Shown here in pieces: positions 33,553-43,606 of a stretch of 64,000 nt of DNA (its first letter is position 1; each line of letters starts with the position of its first letter). The notes beneath the pieces were generated by a model. The model did not search any database, had not been told where the DNA came from, and saw nothing but the letters and a program-made list of their open reading frames with translations. The translations under genes and the position numbers were made by a program. This DNA comes from Aquarana catesbeiana (Eukaryota > Chordata > Amphibia > Anura > Ranidae), in the NCBI RefSeq assembly GCF_042186555.1, contig NC_133334.1, positions 206,780,442 to 206,844,441 on the forward strand, given 5' to 3'.

Positions 33553-34811
33553 ATGTCCTTTGTAGAGATGGTGGAGATGGTGGACTTCTTGAAGAGGGCC
33601 GACTATGATGGGAAATATGGACCGTACAGCAACCCAAATGTGAGAAAGGCCAAGATCATGACTAAAGTTGTCAGAAGTAATTTTGGTGTACGACGATCCA
33701 AGGAGCAATTGACGAAACGCTGGTCAGTTCTCAAATTGAGGGAACAGGATCAGTACAGAAAGATCAAGAGAGTGCTGCAAAAAAGTAAGTATTTTGTCAT
33801 GTGTTCCAATTATTATTACTTGCATGCTGCTACATGTGCTTTTCTTTACTGTTGTACATTTTAAAATGGCATAGGGACAGTAATTGTCGTTTACAGTAAA
33901 CAACGTTCGTACACAGTAAACATCGTTTGTTCACACTAAATATCATTCTACCCTTAATACAATGTTTTTTTGCAGATGCAGGTTAACTACATTTGTTCAG
34001 GCGTATTTGTATGGAAAGAAGTTTAGTAAAAAAAAATAATTATTTTTTAAATTTTGGTTCGGGGTTCCCCTGTGGGGAAATCCCATGCCGTTTTTATCAA
34101 TGAACTTTTATGTGTATTGTCGGACCGACAATTCATATAGCCACGAGTACTTTTAAATGACTTTTTTTCCTTTGAAATGTAATTTTGCTGTCAGACTGTT
34201 CTAAACATGGGAAACATGCGCTCCTTTACAGGCATACTATAGACACCACCCAGGAACGAAATTTAAAGGAATATTACACTTTTATTGTTTCACTTTAAGC
34301 ATTATTAAAATCACTTCTCCCGAAAAAACTACCATTTTTAAAACTTTTTTTTGCATTGATTCATGTTCCTGGGGCAGGACCCAGGTCCCCAAACACTTTT
34401 TATGACAATACCATGCATATAAGCCTTTAAAATTAGCACTTTTGATTTCTCCCATGGACTTTTAAAGGGTGTTCCGCGGCTTTCGAATTTGCTGCGAACA
34501 CCCCAAATTGTTCGCTGTTCGGCGAACTTGCGAACAGCCGATGTTCAAGTCGAACATGAGTTCAACTCGAACTCGAAGCTCATCCCTAGTGACCACAACA
34601 GGTCAGTGTCTGAGACCATAGCTTCAGGTAATAGATGTATGCATGCATATTTATAATACATAGTGTGTTTTTTTATTTTTTAGGTGATGTGATGGATGTT
34701 GTGGAAGAAGAAACTCATTTCACCAGTGCCAGTGTACCCATCCTCATTGGGGAGATCATGTTGTTCAATCGGGAATTACAGAAGATAAAAGGAAAACATC
34801 AATGTTATTGA
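33553..34811 (+). CDS. SANT/Myb-like protein of Harbinger
   Basis: Exon 1 (33553-33784) encodes MVEMVDFLKRADYDGKYGPY, NPNVRKAKIMTKVV, RSKEQLTKRWSVLKLREQDQY, a Myb/SANT-like DNA-binding domain as in the second protein of vertebrate Harbinger elements. A donor AAAA/GTAAGT follows; the acceptor TTTTTTAG at 34683 opens exon 2 (34684-34811), reading DVMDVVEEETHFTSASVPIL and ending QKIKGKHQCY. Phase 1 is kept across the 899-base intron. A one-base insertion near 34790 probably shortens the C-terminus, since NINVIEKRLNNIIDVL follows in another frame. Residues usually reach about 120-140. It probably aids nuclear import and DNA binding of the transposase. Confidence 0.75.
34040..34588 (-). mobile_element. 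hAT-family end in SANT gene intron
   Basis: The right end GAAGCTCATCCCTA (34575-34588) is the same terminus as at 61623-61636, preceded by GTTCGGCGAAC and GATGTTCAAGTCGAACATG as in the complete element. The rest is the complement of the family's left end (TTGCATTGATTCATG, CTTTAAGCATTATTAAAATC). It is cut off at about 34040 (GGTTCGGGGTTCCCC), so it is a truncated copy. Confidence 0.8.
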
Positions 34812-34920
34812 AAAAAGACTCAACAACATCATTGATGTTTTAGGCAGAATATAAAACACCCAAAAAATTTTACATTTTGTCATTATATTTTTTTATTTTC
34901 AAAAAGTTTTAAAGTAATTT

Positions 34921-35176
34921 GAAAGCCAAATTTTTAAGATGCACACAGTGTGTCAACATGTGCTATCTGCCATCACGGGATATCAATGTACACGTTTTGT
35001 GGGTACAACCCCTTCCTCGCAACGCAAGTAGATGAGAGGAAGGGGTTGCACCTCTGAAACACGTCCATTGATCCCCCATGATGGGAGCTAGCACATGTTG
35101 ACATTAGGCATGGGATCAGGAAGGAAATCCACATTTTCACTCCCAACTTGTGTGCATCTTAAAAATGTGGCTTTTA
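34921..35176. mobile_element. Hairpin MITE inside Harbinger
   Basis: AAGCCAAATTTTTAAGATGC at 34924 pairs with GCATCTTAAAAATGTGGCTT at 35153-35172. Internally TGTCAACATGTGCTA (34951) pairs with TAGCACATGTTGACA (35090-35104), and CAACCCCTTCCTC with GAGGAAGGGGTTG. A nearly continuous stem with small loops; no coding sequence. Confidence 0.85.
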
Positions 35177-35204
35177 CTTATCTGATGGGGTTTACAGTGA
35201 CAAT

Positions 35205-35288
35205 GGGGGTATTTACTAAAGGCAAATCCACTTTGCACTACAAGTGCACTTGTAGTGCAAAGTGGATTTGCCTTCAGTAAATAACCCC
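35205..35288. mobile_element. 84-bp near-perfect palindrome
   Basis: Arms of 42 bases meet at GTGCAC (35244-35249): TTTACTAAAGGCAAATCC on the left and GGATTTGCCTTCAGTAAA on the right, ending GGGGG and CCCCC. Only about three mismatches. Probably the core of a small MITE. Confidence 0.85.
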
Positions 35289-35762
35289 CACAGTGCTCTA
35301 AAATTTGCCACAATCACACCACTTTAGGGACTCAAAGTAATTAATTCATGGAGCTGAAAAGGATGATTATTTTTATCATTAATGATTTACATACATTAAC
35401 AACAAAAACAATGTGTGTTTGTAGCAGACCCACAGCATAATAATAGTTAGCTGAAGAAGAGATTGTCACCTCATGTATCAAAGAAATTACGTTTGCGCTA
35501 TTGAAGAAAATGGCCCAAAAAAATAACATTGGAGAACCTAGGAGACAGTTAACAGAAACACAAGCAGTATCAAAGTATATATTAGTTCAGTTTATCAAAA
35601 AATATTTATTTAAAAATGTTTCACACATTGGCTGGCAGATCAATGGCCCCCCTACCCGCAAAGTACTCAACATACTTCTGTCTAACTTCGCGGGTGCTTT
35701 GGGGGGGCAATCCAGGAAGGCCAGGTTCAAGTGCTGTCAGAGTTGTATTTTGAAATCTGGCC

Positions 35763-37749
35763 TCAGCCCCAACTGAGGCCACATAGTTTGTTGCATTTTT
35801 TTCTGATGTAATTGTGGAGAATGCAGCAGGCAAGTACAATATGGTTCAGTTTATATTCCGCCATGTGGATTGCTGTCAGAAATAGGCGGAACCGTCTGGC
35901 CATTATTCTAAACACATTCTCCACGACTCTTCTGGCTCTGGCCAGCCGGTAGTTAAAAAAAACCCTCTGGTCCACTGTGAGGGTCCTCATAGGGAATGGC
36001 CTCATTAGATGGATTCCTCCAGCCCAAACGCTTCATCAGCGATGAACACAAAAGGAAAACCAGCCACATTGTCTTCCGCAGGTGGCAAGCCCAAGCTACC
36101 ATTCTGGAGCCGTCTGAAGAACTCCATCTGGGCGATGATTCCACCATCTGACATCCGGCCATTCTTCCCCACGTCCACATACAAAAACTCGTATGTCACC
36201 GACACCACCTCCAACAGCACAATTCTATTAAACCCCTTATAATTACAATAGTATGACCCTGAGTTGGGGGGTGGGATGATGTGGACATGCTTCACATCGA
36301 TTGCCCCTCCACAGTTAGGGAAGTCCCACTGCTGAGCAAACTGGGATGCCACAATCTGCCATTCCTGTGGGTTTGAAGGAAACTGTGGGGTCAAATAAGA
36401 AAAACAAATGAGTACTTTTGCACATAACATTGCAAGCAGATTAGACACAAACATTCTTGGCCAACATAAGTATAACATTTATTGAAATTAGTATTTAAAG
36501 ACAAAAGTATAAGGTCCACTTATCAGATTCCTCACCCCCTCTGATGGCCCATTGTAAAAATTTTAGGGGGGGGGGGTGTTTTGGACAGGTAACCATCTCC
36601 ACTTCATTTAGAGCTGAATGCATAAATAATGTGTGTGGCCAGCCCCTCCTTATTACCCTATTGGCAGCCCACTTGACAGGTAAGAAGTGTCATAATCCAA
36701 AAATAGGAATACACACTGTACAAATTGAAGCACATTTTTATATTCTGCAATTACCTATCAAGATATTAGGAGAACAAAACTTTAAACAGTACCATTTGAA
36801 AGTATTCAGGCAGGCCCTTGCACTACATGCTTTGGTGAATTCATCCATAAATCTGACCACAAAAGAGGTAGGTATAGTGTGTATGGGTTTGGCAAAGTCA
36901 GCAGATACAGGAATGGTATCGGTTGACTTAACGGTGGGAGGGTTCCAAATTAGTTTTGCCCTCCCCCCCCAAAAAAAGCCTCTTGCACTATTCCCAAATT
37001 TAAGGACAAAAATAACATGGGGTGTTTAGGGTAAGCACTACAATGGAGCTGACAAAATGCATTGTTAAGTGACTAGGCTAGGTGTGTATGAGCCCAGGAT
37101 AGCATGCTGGGGAGGTTAGTGAAGGCAAATATGCATGAAGGACAAAAAAGGAACTTTTAAAGCTTCCAGCATGCATGAGGACAAAGAGGACATTCACAGC
37201 ATATTACAAGCATGGTAATTAGGGAACGATGAAATAAATACAATGCATTAGCAAACATTAAATACATAGAACGTGATCTTAAAGGAGAAACCTTACCTTA
37301 ATCTAGTCCTTCTGCAGGACCTGTATGATGGCAGAACAGGTCTCTGGAATAATGATTCCCAGAGCCTGGGGGGAGATGCCAGTCGAGAACTTGATGTCCT
37401 GCAGACTTCTCCCCGTCGCCAAGTACTGCAAGGTGGCGATGAGCCTCTGCTCGGGAGTGATGGCTTTCCGCATGCAGGTGTCCTGCTTGGTAATATAAAG
37501 GGACAGCAAATCCAACAGACGGTGAAAAACGGGGTCCGTCCGGAGATAATTCCTGAAATCATCAGGATTATTCTCCTGGATCTCCCACAGCAAAGGCATG
37601 TGAGAGAATAGGTCATGCTGGAGCAACCAATTCTTCGTCCATGAACTCCTCCTCACCCTGTTCATGGACTGGACTTGGATCAAAGAAAGAACTCCAACAC
37701 CAAGCCCCTGCACAGCATGAACTCTACGATGAGTACGTAACCACAACAT
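35763..37749 (-). pseudogene. Harbinger transposase, two exons, broken
   Basis: Exon 1 (37749-37297) begins MLWLRTHRRVHAVQ and carries the N-terminal helix-turn-helix region (PEQRLIATLQYLATGRSLQD, FSTGISPQALGIIIPETC). An in-frame TAG sits at 37303-37305, two codons before the donor AAG/GTAAGG. The acceptor CCCCACAG at 36383 opens exon 2 (36382-35763) at FPSNPQEWQIVASQFAQQW, both phase 0. DDE motifs: GAIDVKHVHI (usually GAIDGKH), SDGGI, FIADEAFGL. A one-base loss near 36005 shifts the frame; LTVDQRVFFNYRLARARRVV follows. Cut-and-paste DDE transposase targeting TWA; inactive here through the stop and shift. Confidence 0.9.
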
Positions 37750-38580
37750 GGCTAGAAAATGGTCGGCTGGTCAGAACAAACTGAAAATCCGAAAGAACCT
37801 GAGAAGAACAATCTGAAAATCAGAAACAAGTGGACAAGAATGCACTGAAAAACAGATACAAACTGACAACACCCACTGAAAGACAGGAAAGAACCCACAA
37901 GCACAAAATGAAGAACAGATACAAACTGAAAAGCACGAGGCTGAAAAGTGCGAATCGTCTCTCACCAAACCTCTACTAACACAAGATTAGCAGAAGGAGC
38001 CCAAAGGGTGGCACACTGGCTATTGAATTTCCTTTTTATAGTGCCGTCGTACAAGTTGTACGTCAGCGCGTTCTTGCTGATTGGAATTTCCAACAACATT
38101 TGTGTGACCGTGTGTATGCAAGACAAGTTTAAGCCAACATCCGTCGAAAAAAAATCCACGGTTTTGTTGTCGGAATGTGCGATCCTGTGTACGAGGCATA
38201 AAGGCTGTAATGTTGTAAGCCTTTTGCTTTACCTTTTTAATTGATATACAGTGCTCAGCATAAATGAGTACACCCCAACAGATTTGTCAGAAAACCTTTT
38301 ACTTTCCTTTCAGAATCAACATTTTCTATGGGACACTATACTACAAAATACTCCCACAAATGTGGGCCATTGATTGCAATCAAGATTTGTTAATTTGCAC
38401 ACACAAAAAAGTATTTTTCCTAACAAATTCATTTAAGAATACACCCCAATGAAAGTCTTAGGAGCAAAGCTAAATTTTGGACAACAAAATTCTAATTAAC
38501 AAAAATTCAACTACAGGTGAGTCTAACTATTCAATAAACAGGTCAGCAGACAGTTGATTATAATAGGGTATAGCCCCTTC

Positions 38581-38897
38581 CAGTGGCGGCTGGTGCTCAA
38601 AATATTGGAGGGGGGGGGGCGGCAGTGGCGGCGATCACAAACCTAAGACTCCCTGGCCAATAGGGGCTTCTTGATTGGCCAGGAAGAGAATGAGGAAGAC
38701 AAGAGCGAATGTGCTCTGCACCCCAAACCCACCCTTTTTTAAATGCCTGTTAGAGCCTCTGGCTCTAATCACGTGCTTAAAAAAACCAAAAAACATTGGA
38801 ATCCATGTGTCCGGCGTCCTGCATGTAAATAAGGGGGTCGGACATATGGACGTGGGGGGCGGGGGCCCTTGCGCCCCTCATAGAGTGGCCGCCACTG
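38581..38897. mobile_element. hAT-type MITE in Tc1
   Basis: CAGTGGCGG at 38581 and CCGCCACTG at 38889-38897 are inverted ends of the CAGTGGCG type seen in Charlie-like hAT elements. Flanks GCCCCTTC (38573-38580) and ACCTCTTC (38898-38905) agree at six of eight positions, an aged 8-bp duplication. Non-coding, 317 bp. Confidence 0.82.
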
Positions 38898-38944
38898 ACC
38901 TCTTCCCATTTCATGCTGTCAGCATTTGCATCACATAGAAGAGA

Positions 38945-39945
38945 AATGTCACAAGGCCTGAGAAAGAAAATAATTTCTTTACACAAGAAAGGTGAAGGCT
39001 AGAAGATCAGCAAAGCTTTACTTATCAGTCAGAATACTGTAGCAAAAGTGATACAAAATTTAACAATGATGGAACTGCAACCATCTCACAGAGACGTCCA
39101 GGTCGTCCACAAAAGTTAGCACCTCGACAGCAGTGTCTTCTGATGGGAAGGGTTGAAGAAAATCACCATGCAAGTTTACTGAAGTTAGCTAAAGAAGTAG
39201 AAAGCCAAACTGGGGTGATTGTTTCCCATGACACAATATGGCATACACTGCAGAGGAATGACATGCATGGGTGTCGTCCACAAAGGAAGTCTCTCCTGAA
39301 GCCCATGCACAAAAAAACCCACCTAGAATTTGCCAGGGCCCATGCTGAAAAAGAAGACGACTACTGGGACTCTGTACTCTGGAGTAATGAGCCCAAGATA
39401 TTTTTTTTTTGGAACTGATGGCTTCAAAACTGTATGGCGTCGCAATAGTGAGGAGTACAAAGAAAAATGCATGGATTCCTACAGTGAAACATGGTGGTGG
39501 CAGGGTCCTTTTGTGGGGCTGCATGAGTGCTCCTGGTGTTGGGTAGCTGCATTTCATTGATTGTATCATGAATTCACAGATGTACTGCTCTTTATTGAAA
39601 GAGAAGATGCTACCTTCACTCCGTGCCCTTGATCATCGTACACTTTTCCAACATGACAGTAATCCAAAACACGCCTCTAAGGCTACTGTTGCATATCTAA
39701 AAAAGAACAGGGTGAAAGTGATTCAGCGGCCAAGTATGTCTCCTGATCTAAGCCCAATCGAATACCTAAGGGGAATTCTGAAGAGACAAGTTGAGCAGTA
39801 CTCTTCATCCATCATCCAAGCTCAAAAAGAGGTTGTTGAAGAATGTAAAAAGAGAGATATTGCAATATGTTGTCAACGTGTTCATTCCATGCCTAGAAGG
39901 CTTGGTGCTGTCCTTACAAATCATGAAGGTCATACAAAATATTAG
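38945..39945 (+). pseudogene. Tc1-like transposase, inactive
   Basis: The N-terminal helix-turn-helix region (38950-39140) is broken by frameshifts. Frame 39143-39418 contains HASLLKLAKEVESQTGVIVS and DSVLWSNEPKIF, where the first catalytic Asp of the DD34E triad (WSDE) is Asn. A frameshift in a T-run near 39410 follows. Frame 39568-39945 has FQHDSNPKHASK (second Asp) and SPDLSPIEYLRGILKRQVE (Glu), then the C-terminus. The total span fits the usual 340 residues. The missing Asp and several frame changes exclude activity. Confidence 0.9.
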
Positions 39946-40225
39946 CTGTAGTAGTTGTGGGGTGTATTTTTATTTGTGCATCTACTAATTTGAGTAAAAC
40001 TATTATTAACCCGACTTTCATGTAATGAGCTAAACAAATGTTTTATAAAACTCAGTTTTGTCAAAATTTTGGAAATTGTTTTTGTGTTCATTAAAATATA
40101 TAATAAAATCTTACTTTTCAAAAGGGGTGTACTCATTTATGCTGAGCACTGTGTATATACATTTCTTTTTTTTCAACTTAACTGTGCTATCTCACTTTAA
40201 TAGAGAATTGAAAAATAGAGAAAAA

Positions 40226-42313
40226 TAGATGTGCTGAACGGAAAAACGTGTTTTGTTTTGGATAGATTCGTTATGTTATTAATTTTGTGTCGTTGATTAA
40301 ATGAATTTAGTTTAGTTTATTAATTTTCAAATTAATTCCAAATTTTCTGAGTGATTTAAATTCGGATCGGTCAAAAAATGATCGACCAATTCGAATTCTG
40401 TGTGAAGAATAGCTGGTTGTTAAGGAGCAGGATGGGAATCCGGGCGCCACGTCCTTAAAGAAGAGTTCCACCCCCCCAAAAAAAAAAATAAAGTCATTTA
40501 TGTGCATAAAAGATTAAAAAAAAAACATTTGGAGAAATTTTTTTTTTTTTGCTCACCTCTAAATGCCTGTTGCTAGGGGGTCCCTCGTAGTCTGCCTCCT
40601 TCAGCGCCTGGGCTCTTGACGTCACTTCCCTCGGCAAAGGAAGGGAGATCAGCTCTGCCCCCTCCTTCTTGTCAATCATCTGGGATCCATGACGGGTCCC
40701 AGATGATTGCGTGGCCAATCACAACACGCGCGCATGCGCAGTGGGCGCCCGACTGTGAAGTTACAATGCCGGTGCCACCGAGCGGAGGGGGAGACGAGCA
40801 GGGCTTTAATCCCCTGCATTGCTGGACCCTGGGACAGGTAAGTGTCCGATTATTAAAAGTCAGCAGCTGCAGTATTTGTAGCTGCTGACTTTTAATTTTT
40901 TTTTTAAGTGGAACACCGCTTTAACAACCGATAACTCATCAGCTGTCAGCAGGCTTGCCGGCAATAGAAAATTTAGAAAAAAAAATGAACCAATTTTTTT
41001 TTTTTAAAAGGCGTGGCCCCCCATAACCTACACCAGACCCTTATACGAGCATGTAGCCCGGCAGGCCAGAAAAGGGGGGGCGAGCGAGCACCCCCTCCTG
41101 AACCATACCAGGCCACATGTGCTCAATATGGGGGGGTGCTTTGTTGATGGGGACAAGTGCCCCTTGCCCACAACCCTGGGCGGTGATTTGGGGGTCTGCG
41201 GATGGGGGGCTTATCGGAATATGAAAGCCCCTTTTAACAAGGGGGCCCCCAGATCCCGGCCCCCCTATATGAATGCGTATGGGGTACATAGGCACATTCA
41301 CCAAAAAAGTATAAAGAGTGAATAAAGACACAACACAAGTTGTTGACAATTCCTTTATTAATAAATAAAAAATAATGTCCACCGGTGTAGATCCATTATC
41401 AAACACGACGTCTGGCACACCGCTAGACCCAAAAAAATAAATAAAAACATCTCCGGTCTCGGCGAACAATCCCGCCGTCTGCCTGCTCTGAGTTCTGACA
41501 TTTCTTAAAAAGTGAGGAGTGACTCCACCCCTCTTCTACCCAGCATGCCCCGGTCAGTGACATCACAAGGGGACGGGGTCACCCACTGAGGTTATCGGCT
41601 GGCCCCTCCCCTTAGCTATTTAGAAAATGTCAGACGGCAGAGCAGACATTCGGCGGGAGCGTTCAACAAGGCCAGAGTTTTTTTATTCTTTTTACAGGTC
41701 CAGCGGTGTGGCGGGCATCATGATTGATGATGGATCTACACCGAGGGACATTGTTTGTTTTTTATTTTTTAATAAATAAATTGTCAAAAACTTGTGTTGT
41801 GTCTTTATTCACATTTTACACTATTTTGGTGAATGGGTAGATGTATGTACCCCATACTCATTCACATGGGGGGGCTGGGATCTGGGGGCCCCATTGTTAA
41901 ATAAGCCCGCGATAAGCCACCCCATCCGCAGACCCCCACAACCACCGCCCAGGGTTGTTGGGATAAGGCTCTTGCCCTTGCATGCTCAGAAAGGAGTCTG
42001 GTATAGATTTTGAGGGGACCCCACTATTTTTTTTTTTTGGCATGAGGTTCCCCTTAAAATCCATACCAGACCCGAAGGGCCTGGTATTGATTGGGCGGGG
42101 GACGCCATGCTGTTCTTTTTCTGAAATTTCTATTACCGGCATTCTTTTGTTTACAGTTCAGCTCTCAGCAGGGAAACCCGCTGACAGCTGATGAGTCATC
42201 GGTTGTTAAGGATGCGGCAGCCAGCTTCCCGGCCCGCTCCTTAACAATCGGCTGTTCTTCACACAGAATTTAAATCAATCGATAATTTTCTGCAAACTAA
42301 TTGCACATGTCTA
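40226..42313. mobile_element. Foldback element with TAGACATGTGCA ends
   Basis: The left end TAGATGTGCTGAAC and right end ...TTGCACATGTCTA (complement TAGACATGTGCAA) are related to the end at 10160. The arms are inverted over about 700 bases each: GTGTGAAGAATAGCTGG (40401) with CTGTTCTTCACAC (42252), and CATCAGCTGTCAGCAGG (40937) with CCGCTGACAGCTGATG (42178). The inner core shares sequence with the palindromic hAT-family element at 6432. A TTAA MITE lies in the left arm. No coding sequence. A-rich flanks hide any target duplication. Confidence 0.8.
40459..40920. mobile_element. TTAA-flanked MITE in foldback arm
   Basis: TTAA at 40455-40458 and 40921-40924. Inverted ends AAGAAGAGTTCCACCC-type and AGTGGAACACCGCTT. 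Inside, AAAGTCAGCAGCTGC (40856) and GCAGCTGCTGACTTT-like (TAGCTGCTGACTTTT, 40878) form a hairpin. The mirror position in the right arm (42206-42212, GTTGTTAAGG) has no insert, giving the empty site. Confidence 0.88.
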
Positions 42314-42719
42314 AAAAAAAAAAAAAAAAGAAGATTTACAGTAGTTATGTTTTGAAGTATATTACATTACAAGCTCATTACAATTCACCTATGCATTCTT
42401 TCGTTCACCTTTTTCTGTTTTCTGTAAATGAGAAAGAATACTTCTTGCTCCACAAACTAGTAAACCACTAATGTGTCTTTTTTTATTAAATTGATGACTT
42501 GTGCAGGCAGGGAAATGAAACATCTCAATGAAGCAACAAGCATTTTTGTTCAAAGAGTGGAAGTCTATTTTGAGTCAATATAAACCCACTTTAATAATTG
42601 TCATTTCATAAAAGACATCTTTTAAACTATTGGTGCATTCAGTTAATTGTTTTGTCATTATGTTTAGGTGCAAAAAAACAGACTGCACAACTTTTGTATG
42701 TAAGTATCAAAAACAACAA

Positions 42720-43555
42720 ATTTACTTCTTGATTGTAAAGTCTAGTTTTTTTTCTATTAAAATAATAAACATGTTATACTTACCTACTCTGTGCAGTGGT
42801 TTTGCACAGGGTAGGCCAGATCCTCCTCTTCTGGGGTCCCTGGCTGGAGCTCCTGGCCCCTCCCCCCTGTTGAGTGCTCCCAAAGCAAGCAGCTTGCTAT
42901 AGGGCAACTGAGCCGAGCTACAGCTCCGTGTATCCAATCAGACACAGAGCTGCTGGTCGGCCCGCTCCCTCTCTCTCCTGATTGGCTGAGTTTGACAGCA
43001 GCGGGAGCCAATGGCGTTGCTGCTATGTCTAAGCCAATCAGGAGAGAGAGTCCTGGACAACCGAGGCACTTGTGGACATTGCTGGATAGAGAGGGGGCTC
43101 AAGTAAGTCTTAGAGGGGCTGAGGGGTCTGCTGCACATGGATGGCTTTTTATATTAATGCATAGAATGACCTCTTGCACACTGTAGCTTGAAAAAGGTGA
43201 GTACAGCTTTTATTTTTGTTACTGAGCTAAAATACAGTCCAGTAATTGTAATGTGCCTATGCACGTAAACAAGTGATGTGCATTCTTCAGTAAAAAAAAA
43301 AAAAAAAAATCAGCTTTTTTGGTCAGTAATTTATGCCTCATACGTGCAAATGCGCACGAATGTGCACAAATGCCCATTTACATTATGTGCAGAATGAGAA
43401 CGCAAGAATAAGTTTTTGCGAAAATGCACAAACACTTATACACAAAAATGCACGTAAATATGCACAAATAAAAAAGTAGATGCTCAAACAGCAGTATCAT
43501 GTGCAAGAGGCCTTAAGATAAATAAAAACATTCTGCCTTTACAACCAATTTAAAG
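42720..43555. mobile_element. MITE, CTTTACAA family
   Basis: The left part TTGATTGTAAAGTC and ACATGTTATACTTACC (42770) matches the MITE at 49389, as do TTTGCACAGGGTAGGCC and TTCTGGGGTCCCT. The right end GCCTTTACAACCAATTTAA (43535-43553) is the inverted terminus. GCACAAATG/AAATGCGC-rich sequence at 43340-43480 is extra relative to the other copy. The open frames inside are GC-rich MITE sequence, not genes. Confidence 0.75.
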
Positions 43556-43606
43556 GTATAACAATTTGATACCCTGCAAAAAATTGCTTTTTATACATGT
43601 CTTTAA

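Larger units (their letters stand above)
30964..38198. mobile_element. Complete PIF/Harbinger transposon
   Basis: TAA lies immediately outside both ends (30961-30963 and 38199-38201), the 3-bp duplication of Harbinger elements. Left end TGCCACGTACAGACGATC and right end (complement) TGCCTCGTACACAGGATC form inverted repeats of about 30 bp that finish in ATTCCGAC. The 7.2-kb interior holds a MADF gene (- strand), a SANT/Myb-like gene (+ strand) in divergent arrangement, and a transposase gene (- strand). Introns carry MITEs. The transposase is broken, so present movement would need enzyme from another copy. Confidence 0.92.
38247..40154 (+). mobile_element. Complete Tc1-like transposon
   Basis: Inverted ends CAGTGCTCAGCATAAATGAG (from 38249) and CTCATTTATGCTGAGCACTG (to 40151) are nearly identical, and TATA lies outside each, consistent with TA duplication. 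GTACACCCC recurs inside both ends. The interior holds one transposase pseudogene on the + strand. A hAT-type MITE interrupts its 5' untranslated part at 38581-38897. The right end has two extra bases (TG) before TA. Confidence 0.92.

Noticed and set aside
35205..35288. Transcription terminator or microRNA gene
   Set aside because: The palindrome is a recurrent MITE type; hairpin shape alone does not support an RNA gene.
42630..43186. Small GC-rich open frames
   Set aside because: They fall in the MITE related to 49389-49885 and are not conserved between the two copies.
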